In this document: in pieces, positions 1 to 7,400 of the stretch | Layout of the letters: each line of letters begins with the position of its first letter | Numbering within the stretch: the stretch's first letter is position 1 | NCBI GenBank assembly: GCA_009909085.1 | Contig: JAAANX010000030.1 | Location: 1-39,844 of the forward strand | DNA from: Cyanobacteria bacterium GSL.Bin1 | GTDB taxonomy: Bacteria > Cyanobacteriota > Cyanobacteriia > Cyanobacteriales > Rubidibacteraceae | DNA length: 39,844 bases | Direction of reading: 5' to 3' | Position numbers and translations under genes: made by a program | The notes under the pieces: generated by a model | What the model was told of the DNA's origin: nothing | Databases searched by the model: none | What the model saw: the letters and a program-made list of their open reading frames with translations, nothing else

Positions 1-1
1 A

Positions 2-103
2 AACTCAGGAATTTTAATTAAGGAAGTGGGGTTGGGCGTCCGCCTCACTATAAAACGCGAAGGTCGAAAGACTGGAGAAGCCCGCGCTTTATCCGCAGGA
101 TAA
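2..103 (+). pseudogene. C-terminal tail of an IS200/IS605 TnpB-like protein (partial at window edge)
   Basis: An open frame enters from the left edge and ends at a TAA at 101-103. It encodes 33 residues ending in KREGRKTGEARALSAG. A basic tail of this kind, with the stop codon inside a stem-loop, is what I expect at the 3' end of IS605-group orfB (tnpB), an RNA-guided nuclease encoded by these transposons. Only the tail is visible, so I cannot tell whether the upstream gene is intact. The RuvC and zinc-finger parts would lie outside the window. The identification rests on the tail plus the adjacent right-end structure, so it is moderate at best. Confidence 0.45.
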
Positions 104-119
104 GCGTCGGGAGTACGTC
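81..119 (+). mobile_element. Probable right end of an IS200/IS605-group element
   Basis: An imperfect stem-loop runs from 81 to 111 (CCCGCGCTTTATCC, loop GCA, GGATAAGCGTCGGG), overlaps the tnpB stop codon and is followed by GAGTACGTCAC. IS200/IS605 elements have subterminal hairpins instead of terminal inverted repeats and make no target duplication. In this group the same region is the scaffold of the TnpB guide RNA, with the guide lying just outside the element. The exact boundary near 119-120 is inferred. Confidence 0.45.
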
Positions 120-206
120 ACAAGTGAAGACGGAAAGCAATTTTGTCCTGACTTAGCATTGCGGCAAAAAATCATTGAGATTGCCGTAAAAGCGAAAAAA
201 GCGTGA
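120..206 (+). pseudogene. Possible 3' remnant of an ORF interrupted by the IS element
   Basis: Just after the inferred IS end, a frame runs to a TGA at 204-206 and encodes TSEDGKQFCPDLALRQKII followed by EIAVKAKKA. Its lysine-rich helical end looks like a genuine C-terminus. It has no start codon or ribosome site of its own. It may be the end of a gene whose 5' part lies left of the IS. I do not recognise the family, and chance is possible at this length. Confidence 0.2.
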
Positions 207-330
207 GGCATGGAGGTTAAGCAGTTGCTCGATTGCAGTCAAAAAAATTCTACGATATGTGATGTCGTCCAGTGATCCTCCCTTGCATTGGTATGCTTAG
301 CCTCTAAAGTACTTTCGTCGCACATCATCC

Positions 331-540
331 TTAAAAAAAATTCCAAACGAGTTGAGGAATTTCCCGAATTTGTTGTAGCACATCTTGGGGCATGATTGTA
401 AAAAAGATTCTTAAAACGACTAAAATTATAAAAATTTGAAGTGCTGTACTAAAACTAATCATCGCCATTTTTAAAGCAGCTTTGATAACTAACCAGAGAA
501 TGATTACAGCCCCAACGATAATAATCCATTCGATACTCAT
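331..540 (-). CDS. Small hypothetical membrane protein (69 aa)
   Basis: This short protein has two hydrophobic stretches: residues about 5-24 (IIIVGAVIILWLVIKAA) and about 30-51 (STALQIFIILVVLRIFFTI). A polar tail (MPQDVLQQIREIP) follows. The layout suggests two membrane helices in a small inner- or thylakoid-membrane protein. I chose the ATG at 538-540 over an upstream TTG at 550-552. I do not recognise a named family and assign no function. It stands alone on the minus strand between the IS remnant and the MITE. Confidence 0.6.
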   Translation of the reverse strand: MSIEWIIIVGAVIILWLVIKAALKMAMISFSTALQIFIILVVLRIFFTIMPQDVLQQIREIPQLVWNFF

Positions 541-658
541 AATAATTAGCAATTCAGTTTATGCTTTTGTCTTTAGTACACCACAACGAGAGAAGTAAAC
601 TTATATTAAAACAATCATCTAACAAGCAGTGACGACTCACTAACCACACTAAGGGCAA

Positions 659-666
659 TGCTTCTT
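659..666 (+). repeat. Target-site duplication, left copy (TGCTTCTT)
   Basis: An 8-bp direct repeat identical to 855-862 abuts the left terminal inverted repeat of the MITE. An exact match in this position is the expected footprint of transposition. Confidence 0.75.
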
Positions 667-854
667 GGCTCTCCTAGACTAGATATACTAATTTATACAT
701 TGATAGCAGCTCAATCCCTAGTCAATTCAGGGGGTGCAATGAAACAAAAATCAAATTTTTCTAAAATTTGATTTTTGCAATTCCGTAAAGCTTACCATGC
801 AAGCTTTTTGGGCGTTATTTGCTATTATTTTGTCATAACCCCCCTAGGAGAGCC
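667..854. mobile_element. MITE, 188 bp, ISL3-like ends, flanked by an 8-bp target duplication
   Basis: Perfect 11-bp terminal inverted repeats GGCTCTCCTAG (667-677) and CTAGGAGAGCC (844-854) bound a non-coding segment. The 8-bp direct repeat TGCTTCTT lies immediately outside both ends (659-666 and 855-862). Ends beginning GGCTCT together with 8-bp target duplications fit the ISL3 transposase family, so this looks like a non-autonomous derivative moved in trans. There is no ORF inside. The repeats and duplication are seen directly. The family assignment is from knowledge of ISL3 ends and is tentative. Confidence 0.75.
745..777. repeat. Perfect 15-bp hairpin inside the MITE
   Basis: CAAAAATCAAATTTT (745-759), a 3-nt loop TCT and AAAATTTGATTTTTG (763-777) form a perfect AT-rich stem. 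It could act as a weak terminator or simply be part of the element's fold. No gene ends nearby that would need it. Confidence 0.7.
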
Positions 855-862
855 TGCTTCTT
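855..862 (+). repeat. Target-site duplication, right copy (TGCTTCTT)
   Basis: An 8-bp direct repeat identical to 659-666 abuts the right terminal inverted repeat. It lies at the 5' edge of the hydroxylase pseudogene, which dates the insertion as close to or inside the old gene start. Confidence 0.75.
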
Positions 863-866
863 AAGT

Positions 867-1239
867 TTAGATTATGATGTGGTGGGTCTTTGCGGGAATA
901 TCACTGGCTTAACTTTAGCCGCGACCTTGCAAAATAGTAACTGAGTCAGTTGCGATCCCGTTGGTGCCATTTCTGCTCTCTCGGGACGTATTTTTGATGA
1001 TTTAGGAGTTTGGGAGGAGATTCTGCCTCAAATTTGGTAAATTTTGCCATATTGGTTTGACTAATGGCAATTTTTCCCTAGCCATTGCTTTTTAAATGAA
1101 GTGGGTTGGCGGACAAGGTTTAAACTGGGGAATAAGGGATACAGCGATTTTAGGGAAAATCCTCTAACAAGCACGTGATGTTCCCTGGGGGAACCGGCGA
1201 AGCCATTACGCTGAAGAATTAGCAACAGTTAAAAAGTGA
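867..1239 (+). pseudogene. Remnant of an FAD-dependent hydroxylase (UbiH-like family)
   Basis: The left part (frame from 867) encodes LDYDVVGLCGNITGLTLAAT, a decayed version of the DVVVVGGGIAGLTLA dinucleotide-binding start of flavin monooxygenases. It then hits a stop and continues in the same frame with ALSGRIFDDLGVWEEILPQI. From 1102, in another frame, comes the C-terminal signature VGGQGLNWGIRDTAILGKIL, then a stop and a tail ending at 1239. The middle of the protein (about 250 residues in intact members) is missing. Stops, a frame change and a large deletion make this a dead gene. The MITE lies at its 5' boundary. Intact relatives are UbiH/COQ6-type or cyanobacterial FAD-dependent hydroxylases of about 400 aa. 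Confidence 0.7.
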
Positions 1240-1267
1240 AGCTTCCATTAACGATCGATCTAATCCT

Positions 1268-1750
1268 ATGACGACAAATGTCCAATCCTCTCAATCAAAA
1301 TCTCATCATTCGCTTTATGAAGAAGATTATTATCAATGGCTGTTAGCAACTGTCAAACAACTCCAAAATAGCGATTACTCGGAAGTCGATTGGGAAAACT
1401 TGCTTGAGGAATTGGAGAGTTTGGCAAAAGCACAAAAAAGAGAATTAAAAAGCCGTCTAATCATTTTAATTGAACATTTACTCAAACTCGCTGATTGGGA
1501 AAATGAGCGAGAGTATAATGCTAGAGGTTGGAAAAATACAATTATTGAACAACGTAGACAAATTCAGCTTTTATTAGAGGATAGTCCAAGTCTGCAAGCA
1601 ATTTTAGCTGATTTATTTGATTCCTGTTATGCTCGTGCTAAACAAGATACGAGTTACAAAACTGGATTAGCCATCGATCTATTTCCCCAGGATCCTCCCT
1701 TTAATTTTGAGCAAGCATTAAATTTCGACTACTTTTATCACCATGACTGA
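1268..1750 (+). CDS. DUF29 domain-containing protein (160 aa)
   Basis: The protein carries the DUF29 layout: an N-terminal LYEEDYYQWLLATVKQL block, the acidic helix VDWENLLEELESLAKAQKRE, a middle segment with HLLKLADWE and GWKNTIIEQR, and a C-terminal LFPQDPPFNFEQALNFDYF. The ~160-aa length is normal. DUF29 proteins are abundant in cyanobacteria, often in many copies, and have no established function. Its TGA overlaps the ATG of the M61 peptidase gene by 8 bp, so the two are probably translationally coupled. Whether the products act together is unknown. Confidence 0.85.
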   Translation: MTTNVQSSQSKSHHSLYEEDYYQWLLATVKQLQNSDYSEVDWENLLEELESLAKAQKRELKSRLIILIEHLLKLADWENEREYNARGWKNTIIEQRRQIQLLLEDSPSLQAILADLFDSCYARAKQDTSYKTGLAIDLFPQDPPFNFEQALNFDYFYHHD

Positions 1751-3527
1751 AGCAACCATTACCCGCCAAGTTAAAACCGAACAAACCCAGGCTCAATTAT
1801 TCTACGAAGTTTCTTGCCCAGAACCACAAACGCACCTATTTCATGTTAAATTACACGTTCAAAATTGGAAACCGAATACCCTAAAAATTCAGTTTCCAGT
1901 ATGGACACCGGGATCTTATTTGGTGCGAGAATATGCCAGACATATTCAAAAAGTCAGGGCTTATAATGCAGAGAAGCAAGAAAATTTATGGCTAGAAAAA
2001 CTCAGTAAAAATTCTTGGCAGATTAATACCGAAAATGCAGAAGCAGTGATGATTGAGTATCAAGTCTTTGCCAATGAATTAACGGTGAGAACGAATCATC
2101 TTGATGCTACTCATGGTTATTTTAATGGGGCTGCTTTATTTTTCGATGTTCCCGATCTAGAAATGACTCCGATTGAGGTTAAAGTTATTCCACCAAGGAG
2201 TGACTGGAAAATTACCACTCCCTTACCCACTGTTGCGGGAAAAACAAATACATTTTTGGCAGATAATTTTGATACTTTAGTAGATAGTCCGTTTGAAATT
2301 GGGACGCATGATATTTATGATTTTGACGTTTTAGAAAAACCGCATCAATTTGCCATTTGGGGGCGAGGAAATGCCAACCCAGAACAAGTTATTCAAGACA
2401 TCAAAAAAATTATTATCGCCGAAGCAAAAATTTATCGAGAACTCCCCTATGATCACTACATCTTTTTGTTACATCAATCGGCAAGTGGTTTTGGCGGCTT
2501 AGAACATAAAAATTGCTGTTCCTTAATTTATCCTCGGTTTGGGTTCCGTTCGGAAGAAAAATATAACCGTTTCATGCAACTGGTTGCTCATGAATTTTTC
2601 CATCTCTGGAACGTTAAACGGATTCGCCCAAAAGCACTCGAAAATTTTGATTATAGCCAAGAAAACTATACCACTGCCCTTTGGTTTGCAGAAGGAACTA
2701 CAAGTTATTATGATGCCTTGCTGCCCATGCGTGCAGGAATTTATGATGCCAGAACCTGTCTCGATAATTTAGGCAAAGATATCACTCGCTATTTACAAAC
2801 ACCAGGACGTAAAGTTCAACCTTTAGCTGAATCCAGTTTTGATGCCTGGATTAAGTTATACCGTCGCGATGCCAATAGTGATAATAACCAAATTTCTTAT
2901 TATTTGAAAGGGGAATTAGTTTCGTTGTTGTTGGACTTACTGATTCGCACAAATCACAAGAATCAGCGTTCCATGGATGATGTTCTCCTTGCGCTTTGGG
3001 AACAATTTGGTAAACCAGAAATCGGCTATACGGACGAACAATTAAAATCGGTTTTAGAATCGGTTGCAGAAACTGATTTAACTGAATTTTTAGACACTTA
3101 TCTCCACACAACAGCAGAACTTCCGTTAGCGGATTATCTCCAACCCTTTGGCTTACAACTCATTCCTAGCGAAGAGGATAATTTTTCCCCTTATTTAGGC
3201 ATACGAGTTGCCCAAGAAAACAGTTCAACGATGATTAAGTTTGTCGATGCCGAATCACCCGCAGGGTTAGCTGGTATTGATGCAGGAGATGAGTTATTAG
3301 CCATTGATGGCATTCGAGTAAATGCGGATCAAATCAGCGATCGCGCTAGAGATTACCAACCCGGTGATACCATGACCCTAACTGTCTTTCATCAAGATGA
3401 GTTAATTAACCACACGATTACTCTTGCTTCTCCGCAACCGAGTAGCTATAAAATTAGGAGTATTGACGAACCCTCAGAAGAACAAAAAGAACTTCTCTTT
3501 GGTTGGTTAGGGGTAACCACGGTCTAA
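1743..3527 (+). CDS. M61 family metallopeptidase with C-terminal PDZ domain (594 aa)
   Basis: This is a glycyl-aminopeptidase-like M61 zinc peptidase. The zinc motif HEFFH is at residues 283-287 (VAHEFFHLWNVKRIRP), with the third ligand probably E317 in WFAEGTTSYYD. The GFGGLEH motif typical of the family is at 249-255. An N-terminal beta-rich domain precedes the catalytic part, and a PDZ domain at about 480-560 includes AGIDAGDELLAIDGIRV. There is no signal peptide, so it is predicted cytoplasmic. Length fits cyanobacterial M61 members (~590-600 aa). The ATG overlaps the end of the DUF29 gene. The cellular substrate is unknown. Confidence 0.9.
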   Translation: MTEATITRQVKTEQTQAQLFYEVSCPEPQTHLFHVKLHVQNWKPNTLKIQFPVWTPGSYLVREYARHIQKVRAYNAEKQENLWLEKLSKNSWQINTENAEAVMIEYQVFANELTVRTNHLDATHGYFNGAALFFDVPDLEMTPIEVKVIPPRSDWKITTPLPTVAGKTNTFLADNFDTLVDSPFEIGTHDIYDFDVLEKPHQFAIWGRGNANPEQVIQDIKKIIIAEAKIYRELPYDHYIFLLHQSASGFGGLEHKNCCSLIYPRFGFRSEEKYNRFMQLVAHEFFHLWNVKRIRPKALENFDYSQENYTTALWFAEGTTSYYDALLPMRAGIYDARTCLDNLGKDITRYLQTPGRKVQPLAESSFDAWIKLYRRDANSDNNQISYYLKGELVSLLLDLLIRTNHKNQRSMDDVLLALWEQFGKPEIGYTDEQLKSVLESVAETDLTEFLDTYLHTTAELPLADYLQPFGLQLIPSEEDNFSPYLGIRVAQENSSTMIKFVDAESPAGLAGIDAGDELLAIDGIRVNADQISDRARDYQPGDTMTLTVFHQDELINHTITLASPQPSSYKIRSIDEPSEEQKELLFGWLGVTTV

Positions 3528-3566
3528 AATTAATTCTTGCTAGCTCAATCAATGGCAAGCGATCGG

Positions 3567-5459
3567 TTAAAAATCCTCACCAATGACAATTAACCGATCG
3601 CGCTCACTAAATTGAATCGGGGTTAATTTAGGGGGATTTAAAACAATGCCATAGCCTTGAAATTCTTGGGTTCCTTCATTAGAACAGCGATAGCCAATGG
3701 CAATTTCTCGCTTTTTTTGTGCGGCTTTCATTAGGGTATAAAACGAAACTGGCTTTTGGAGTTGAATATAATTAGAAATTGGTTTGAGGTAAATTTCACA
3801 TCCATTAGGTTCTAATAACTCATTAATGACATCACTGCACAAAGGATTTTCTGCAATTTGAGAAATCATTAAACTGGTGAGACGATCGCTGACAATAAAA
3901 TCATCCACTTGCGCAATTGTCGCTAATTGTTGATTGCGACTATCCATCATTTCACTGGTAATGGAAAAATGATAGCCCCCTTCTTTGGCAATTTGTCGTA
4001 AATGGAGAAGAGAGGTTAAGGTAATGCCATCGGCTTCTTCGGCATCTAAATCATCAGAATAAGCTAGAAGAATAATATGATCAACTACTTGCAAAGGCAG
4101 TCGATTTAAAAGTTGGCGATCGGTAATATCTCCATTTTGAAAGAGAACACTAAGATGTTCTAATCGTTGTAATTTGGGATTGGTATCTTGCGCGATCGCG
4201 CTTTCATCAGCAATCACCGTTGCTACTGATCCTAAAGAAACATAAGCATCCAGTTTTTGAATAATCGTTTCTGCTTGTTCATTCCAGCCTAAAATTAAGA
4301 ACTTTTCTGCTTTTTTTTCGACTGTTTTATAACTTAAAGATTGTTCTGCAAACTTAATTCGTTCCCGATTATCCCAAAATTTGATATGACGATAGTTATC
4401 TGCAATCAAAATCATTTGATCGCCCTCTTTTAAGATTGTATCCGGTGAAGGTTTCAAGCAAGGATAACCCTCTTGGGAACAATATCCGATCACAATGGCA
4501 TTTTCATAAGCAAAAATACTTTCGGAAAACGTTTCACCAGCAAGCGTTGTCACCGGATCAAAATAAATTTCATTCCCGGCAAAAGAAAGGAGTTCTAAAT
4601 ACACTCGGGATAACCCTGGTTGGCGACAAATTTGAGCAATAATTCGGGCAATGAAGTCTCCCGTTAAAACAAATTTAACCCGATCTTTCCCCACAGTTTC
4701 TGCAATTTGTAAGTTTTTAGGGTTTTGAATTTCAGTAACAATACGATACGGTTCGATGCGTCGTTCTGGGTTATTAGCAAGGGCTAAAAGCGTTTTAATG
4801 ACACTTGTATCCGGATTATTATTTTGTTCTGGAGGCAGAATGATAATTGATTTAGCACGATCTAAATTCGTAATTCTTAAATCAATTAAATCAGTGGCAA
4901 CCCCTTGACGACAAATTACGCGAATCCGACGATTTTTTCGGATGCGAGTCCGGACTTCTTCTTCCATTTCAACCTTATCTTTATCCCCAAGAATCACGAC
5001 AGTGACCGGAATGCGATCATCATCAATTAAAAGTAATTCTGAAAGAATCGGAAAAACTTGAGTTGACCAGCCTAAAATAACAATATGATCCGACTCTAAA
5101 ACTTGTGAACGGCCTCGACGCAGTTGATAAAGTTTCCCTTCAATTCCGGCAACAATGACCCCAATAATAATACTGACTGTAAATAAATTGAACAGAATTA
5201 AAATTAGCATACTGACTCGGGTCGGCCAAGGTAAACCTTCTGTGGGATCCCAAGAGATTAAAGTGGTAACTAAAAATGTCCAAATTTGATCAGCTAGAGT
5301 GGGTTGAGAGGCGTAACCGGTTTCCCAAGTAATTAAAGAAACGCTAAGGACAACAACGGCACCAATAACAATTAACCAACCCAATAAAGCAATCGATCCT
5401 CGAGAAAGAAGATTATCAAAGGCATATCTTAATCGTTCGCGCCAAGGAGGATTTGTCAT
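3567..5459 (-). CDS. CASTOR/POLLUX-type ion channel protein with RCK-like NAD-binding domains (~630 aa)
   Basis: The N-terminus has two or three membrane helices (IALLGWLIVIGAVVVLSV; a shorter segment near WTFLVTTLISW; MLILILFNLFTVSIIIGVIV). A basic linker QLRRGRSQVLE then leads into two TrkA-N/RCK-like modules with ILGWS and ILGWN glycine motifs. The linker and ICRQPGLSRVYLELLSF resemble the plant nuclear channels CASTOR and POLLUX and their bacterial homologues (DUF1012). The plant filter-like ADSGNHAD is not evident before the last helix, so ion selectivity cannot be inferred. ATG at 5457-5459 was chosen; an upstream TTG at 5484-5486 would add 9 residues. Divergent from the HlyD gene. Confidence 0.85.
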   Translation of the reverse strand: MTNPPWRERLRYAFDNLLSRGSIALLGWLIVIGAVVVLSVSLITWETGYASQPTLADQIWTFLVTTLISWDPTEGLPWPTRVSMLILILFNLFTVSIIIGVIVAGIEGKLYQLRRGRSQVLESDHIVILGWSTQVFPILSELLLIDDDRIPVTVVILGDKDKVEMEEEVRTRIRKNRRIRVICRQGVATDLIDLRITNLDRAKSIIILPPEQNNNPDTSVIKTLLALANNPERRIEPYRIVTEIQNPKNLQIAETVGKDRVKFVLTGDFIARIIAQICRQPGLSRVYLELLSFAGNEIYFDPVTTLAGETFSESIFAYENAIVIGYCSQEGYPCLKPSPDTILKEGDQMILIADNYRHIKFWDNRERIKFAEQSLSYKTVEKKAEKFLILGWNEQAETIIQKLDAYVSLGSVATVIADESAIAQDTNPKLQRLEHLSVLFQNGDITDRQLLNRLPLQVVDHIILLAYSDDLDAEEADGITLTSLLHLRQIAKEGGYHFSITSEMMDSRNQQLATIAQVDDFIVSDRLTSLMISQIAENPLCSDVINELLEPNGCEIYLKPISNYIQLQKPVSFYTLMKAAQKKREIAIGYRCSNEGTQEFQGYGIVLNPPKLTPIQFSERDRLIVIGEDF

Positions 5460-5603
5460 TAGTTCTCTAAGTAACTGTTCAATCAAAATTTAGCAAACCT
5501 GAGAACATAAATTTCCTCAAAGGGGCAGATTCTGGAAAATCGGCATTTAGGATAAGCTGAAAGAGTCACTATGAATTGAAATAATAGACTGTCGATTTAA
5601 TCA

Positions 5604-7049
5604 ATGCAATTACCGGGAGTTGGTAAAGTTGAGCGTCCCCTATCTTGGCTAGTGGGAGTGGTTGCTGTGGGTACATTAACCGTGGGCACTACGGTTTATG
5701 TCCTCAATCGCAATCAACAAGATTATAATTTGCAAGAGCTAACGGTTCCTGTCAAACAACAAGATTTACAGGTAACGATTGAAGCCAGTGGAACGGTACA
5801 GCCGATTCAGAGTGTTAATATTAGCCCAAAAATGGCAGGCCGCTTAGAAAGTCTCTATGTGGAACAGGGTGATCGCGTTGAAAAAGGGCAACCCATTGCT
5901 GTGATGGAAAATCAGCAATTCCAAGCCCAACTCGACCGTGCCGAGAATAATCTCGCGGAAGCCAAAGCCCGATTAGCTGAAGCCAAAGCGGGTTCGCGCC
6001 TAGAAGAAATCGAACAAGGTCGCGCGAGTTTAGAACAAGCCAAAGCGCGTTTAGCAGAAGCCCAGGCAAGAATTCCAGAAAATATTGCGCAAATTAGATC
6101 TCAAGTGGACTCTGCCGAATCTCAATTTGAACTGGCCCAAGACCGTCTCAATCGTAACGAAATGTTATTAGCAGAGGGCGCGATCGCGCAAGATCGCTTC
6201 GATGAAATCCGTAATGAATATCGCAGCGCCCAAGCTGCCCTCGCTGAAGCCCGACAACGCCTACAACAAGCGCAAAAAACGAACCGTCCGGAAATCCAAC
6301 GCTTAGAAGCCGAAGTTGCCCAAGCCCGCGCCAACTTGCAACAATTGCAACGCGGGACTCGCCAAGAAGAAATTGAACGTTTAGAAGCTGCGGTTAGGGC
6401 AGCACAAGCACAATTTCGAGAAGCTCAAATTCAATTTCAAGATACAACAATTCAAGCTCCCTTTGCCGGAATTATTACTCAGAAATATGCCACCGAAGGG
6501 GCGTTTGTTACGCCAACGACATCTGCTTCTAGCACTGCTGCTGCCACCTCTACCTCAATTATTGCCTTAGCGGAAGGGTTAGAAGTCCTTGCCAAAGTTC
6601 CGGAAGTAGACGTCACGCAATTAAAAAAAGGGCAATCGGTAGACATTATGGCTGATGCCTTTCCGAATGAAGTCTTCCAGGGAAAAGTCAAGTTAATTGC
6701 CCCAGAAGCAATTGTTGAGCAAAATGTTACCTCTTTTGAGGTCAGAATTGAGTTGCAATCTGGATTAGAGAAACTGCGATCCGGAATGAATGTGGATGTC
6801 ACCTTCTTAGGCGAAGAACTCGCTGACACGCTAGTCATTCCGACTGTTGCTGTAGTTACCCGTCAAGGCGAAACCGGCGTCATGATTGTTAATGAAGAAG
6901 AAGAAGCCGAGTTTCAACCGGTCACCTTAGGGTTAACCATTGATAATCAAACCCAGATTTTAGAAGGTTTAGAAACGAGTGATCGCGTATTTATTGATTT
7001 ACCGGAAGAACTAAGGAAACAAACTGAGCTTGAAAATACAACGGATTAA
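5604..7049 (+). CDS. HlyD-family efflux adaptor (membrane fusion) protein (481 aa)
   Basis: One N-terminal membrane anchor (about residues 14-34, WLVGVVAVGTLTVGTTVYVL) is followed by the first half of a biotinyl-lipoyl-like fold (VTIEASGTVQPIQSVNISPK). A long alanine/glutamate-rich coiled-coil hairpin (about 110-275) contains repeated RLEEIEQG and RQEEIERL segments. The second lipoyl half (APFAGIITQKYATEGAFV) and a beta-barrel region close the protein. This is the periplasmic adaptor of tripartite efflux or MacAB/DevBCA-type export. No ABC, RND or outer-membrane partner gene lies nearby, so the cargo is unknown. It is transcribed away from the channel gene and faces secG across a terminator. 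Confidence 0.88.
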   Translation: MQLPGVGKVERPLSWLVGVVAVGTLTVGTTVYVLNRNQQDYNLQELTVPVKQQDLQVTIEASGTVQPIQSVNISPKMAGRLESLYVEQGDRVEKGQPIAVMENQQFQAQLDRAENNLAEAKARLAEAKAGSRLEEIEQGRASLEQAKARLAEAQARIPENIAQIRSQVDSAESQFELAQDRLNRNEMLLAEGAIAQDRFDEIRNEYRSAQAALAEARQRLQQAQKTNRPEIQRLEAEVAQARANLQQLQRGTRQEEIERLEAAVRAAQAQFREAQIQFQDTTIQAPFAGIITQKYATEGAFVTPTTSASSTAAATSTSIIALAEGLEVLAKVPEVDVTQLKKGQSVDIMADAFPNEVFQGKVKLIAPEAIVEQNVTSFEVRIELQSGLEKLRSGMNVDVTFLGEELADTLVIPTVAVVTRQGETGVMIVNEEEEAEFQPVTLGLTIDNQTQILEGLETSDRVFIDLPEELRKQTELENTTD

Positions 7050-7067
7050 AATCAACCCAGAAAAAAT

Positions 7068-7092
7068 TCCCTTCTTTTCCCAAAAGAAGGGA
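7068..7092. terminator. Intrinsic terminator between convergent HlyD gene and secG
   Basis: A perfect 11-bp stem TCCCTTCTTTT / AAAAGAAGGGA has a 3-nt CCC loop. On the minus strand it is followed at once by ATTTTTTC, a standard Rho-independent terminator for gpmI-secG. On the plus strand the run of A precedes the stem and no T-run follows, so activity for the HlyD gene is less certain. Confidence 0.75.
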
Positions 7093-7129
7093 TCAAGCAG
7101 TTCTCATAAACGGAGTAACCGAATTGGAA

Positions 7130-7357
7130 TCAAACCCAACCCGCACTTAAAACAATGGTACTGCTGATAAACACTAAGCCTAATGCCCATGTCACTCGAT
7201 TCAGTGTTTTCTCTGCCGTTTTAGTACTCGTAAACATTGAGGCTTGACCACTCAGCCCGCCTAAACCATCGCTTTTCGGAGAGTGAAGTAAGACGAGGAC
7301 AATTAATAAAATTGCCGAAGCAACAGAAATGATTTCTAAAAGCTGTTCAACTGTCAT
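7130..7357 (-). CDS. secG: Preprotein translocase subunit SecG (75 aa)
   Basis: The small protein has two membrane helices, about residues 5-25 (LLEIISVASAILLIVLVLLH) and 53-73 (TWALGLVFISSTIVLSAGWV). Between them is the conserved SecG loop KSDGLGGLSGQASMF. SecG assists SecY/SecE in protein export across the plasma and thylakoid membranes. Length is normal for cyanobacterial SecG. It lies 43 bp downstream of gpmI on the same strand, a pairing seen in other bacteria, and is followed by a good terminator. Confidence 0.95.
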   Translation of the reverse strand: MTVEQLLEIISVASAILLIVLVLLHSPKSDGLGGLSGQASMFTSTKTAEKTLNRVTWALGLVFISSTIVLSAGWV

Positions 7358-7400
7358 TAGTTTTACTCGATGAAGGATCAGATTTCTAGCATATCAACAC

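Noticed and set aside
6122-6334. Minus-strand ORF inside the HlyD gene
   Set aside because: The Ala/Arg/Ser-rich product is the antisense reading of the Glu/Ala-rich coiled coil.
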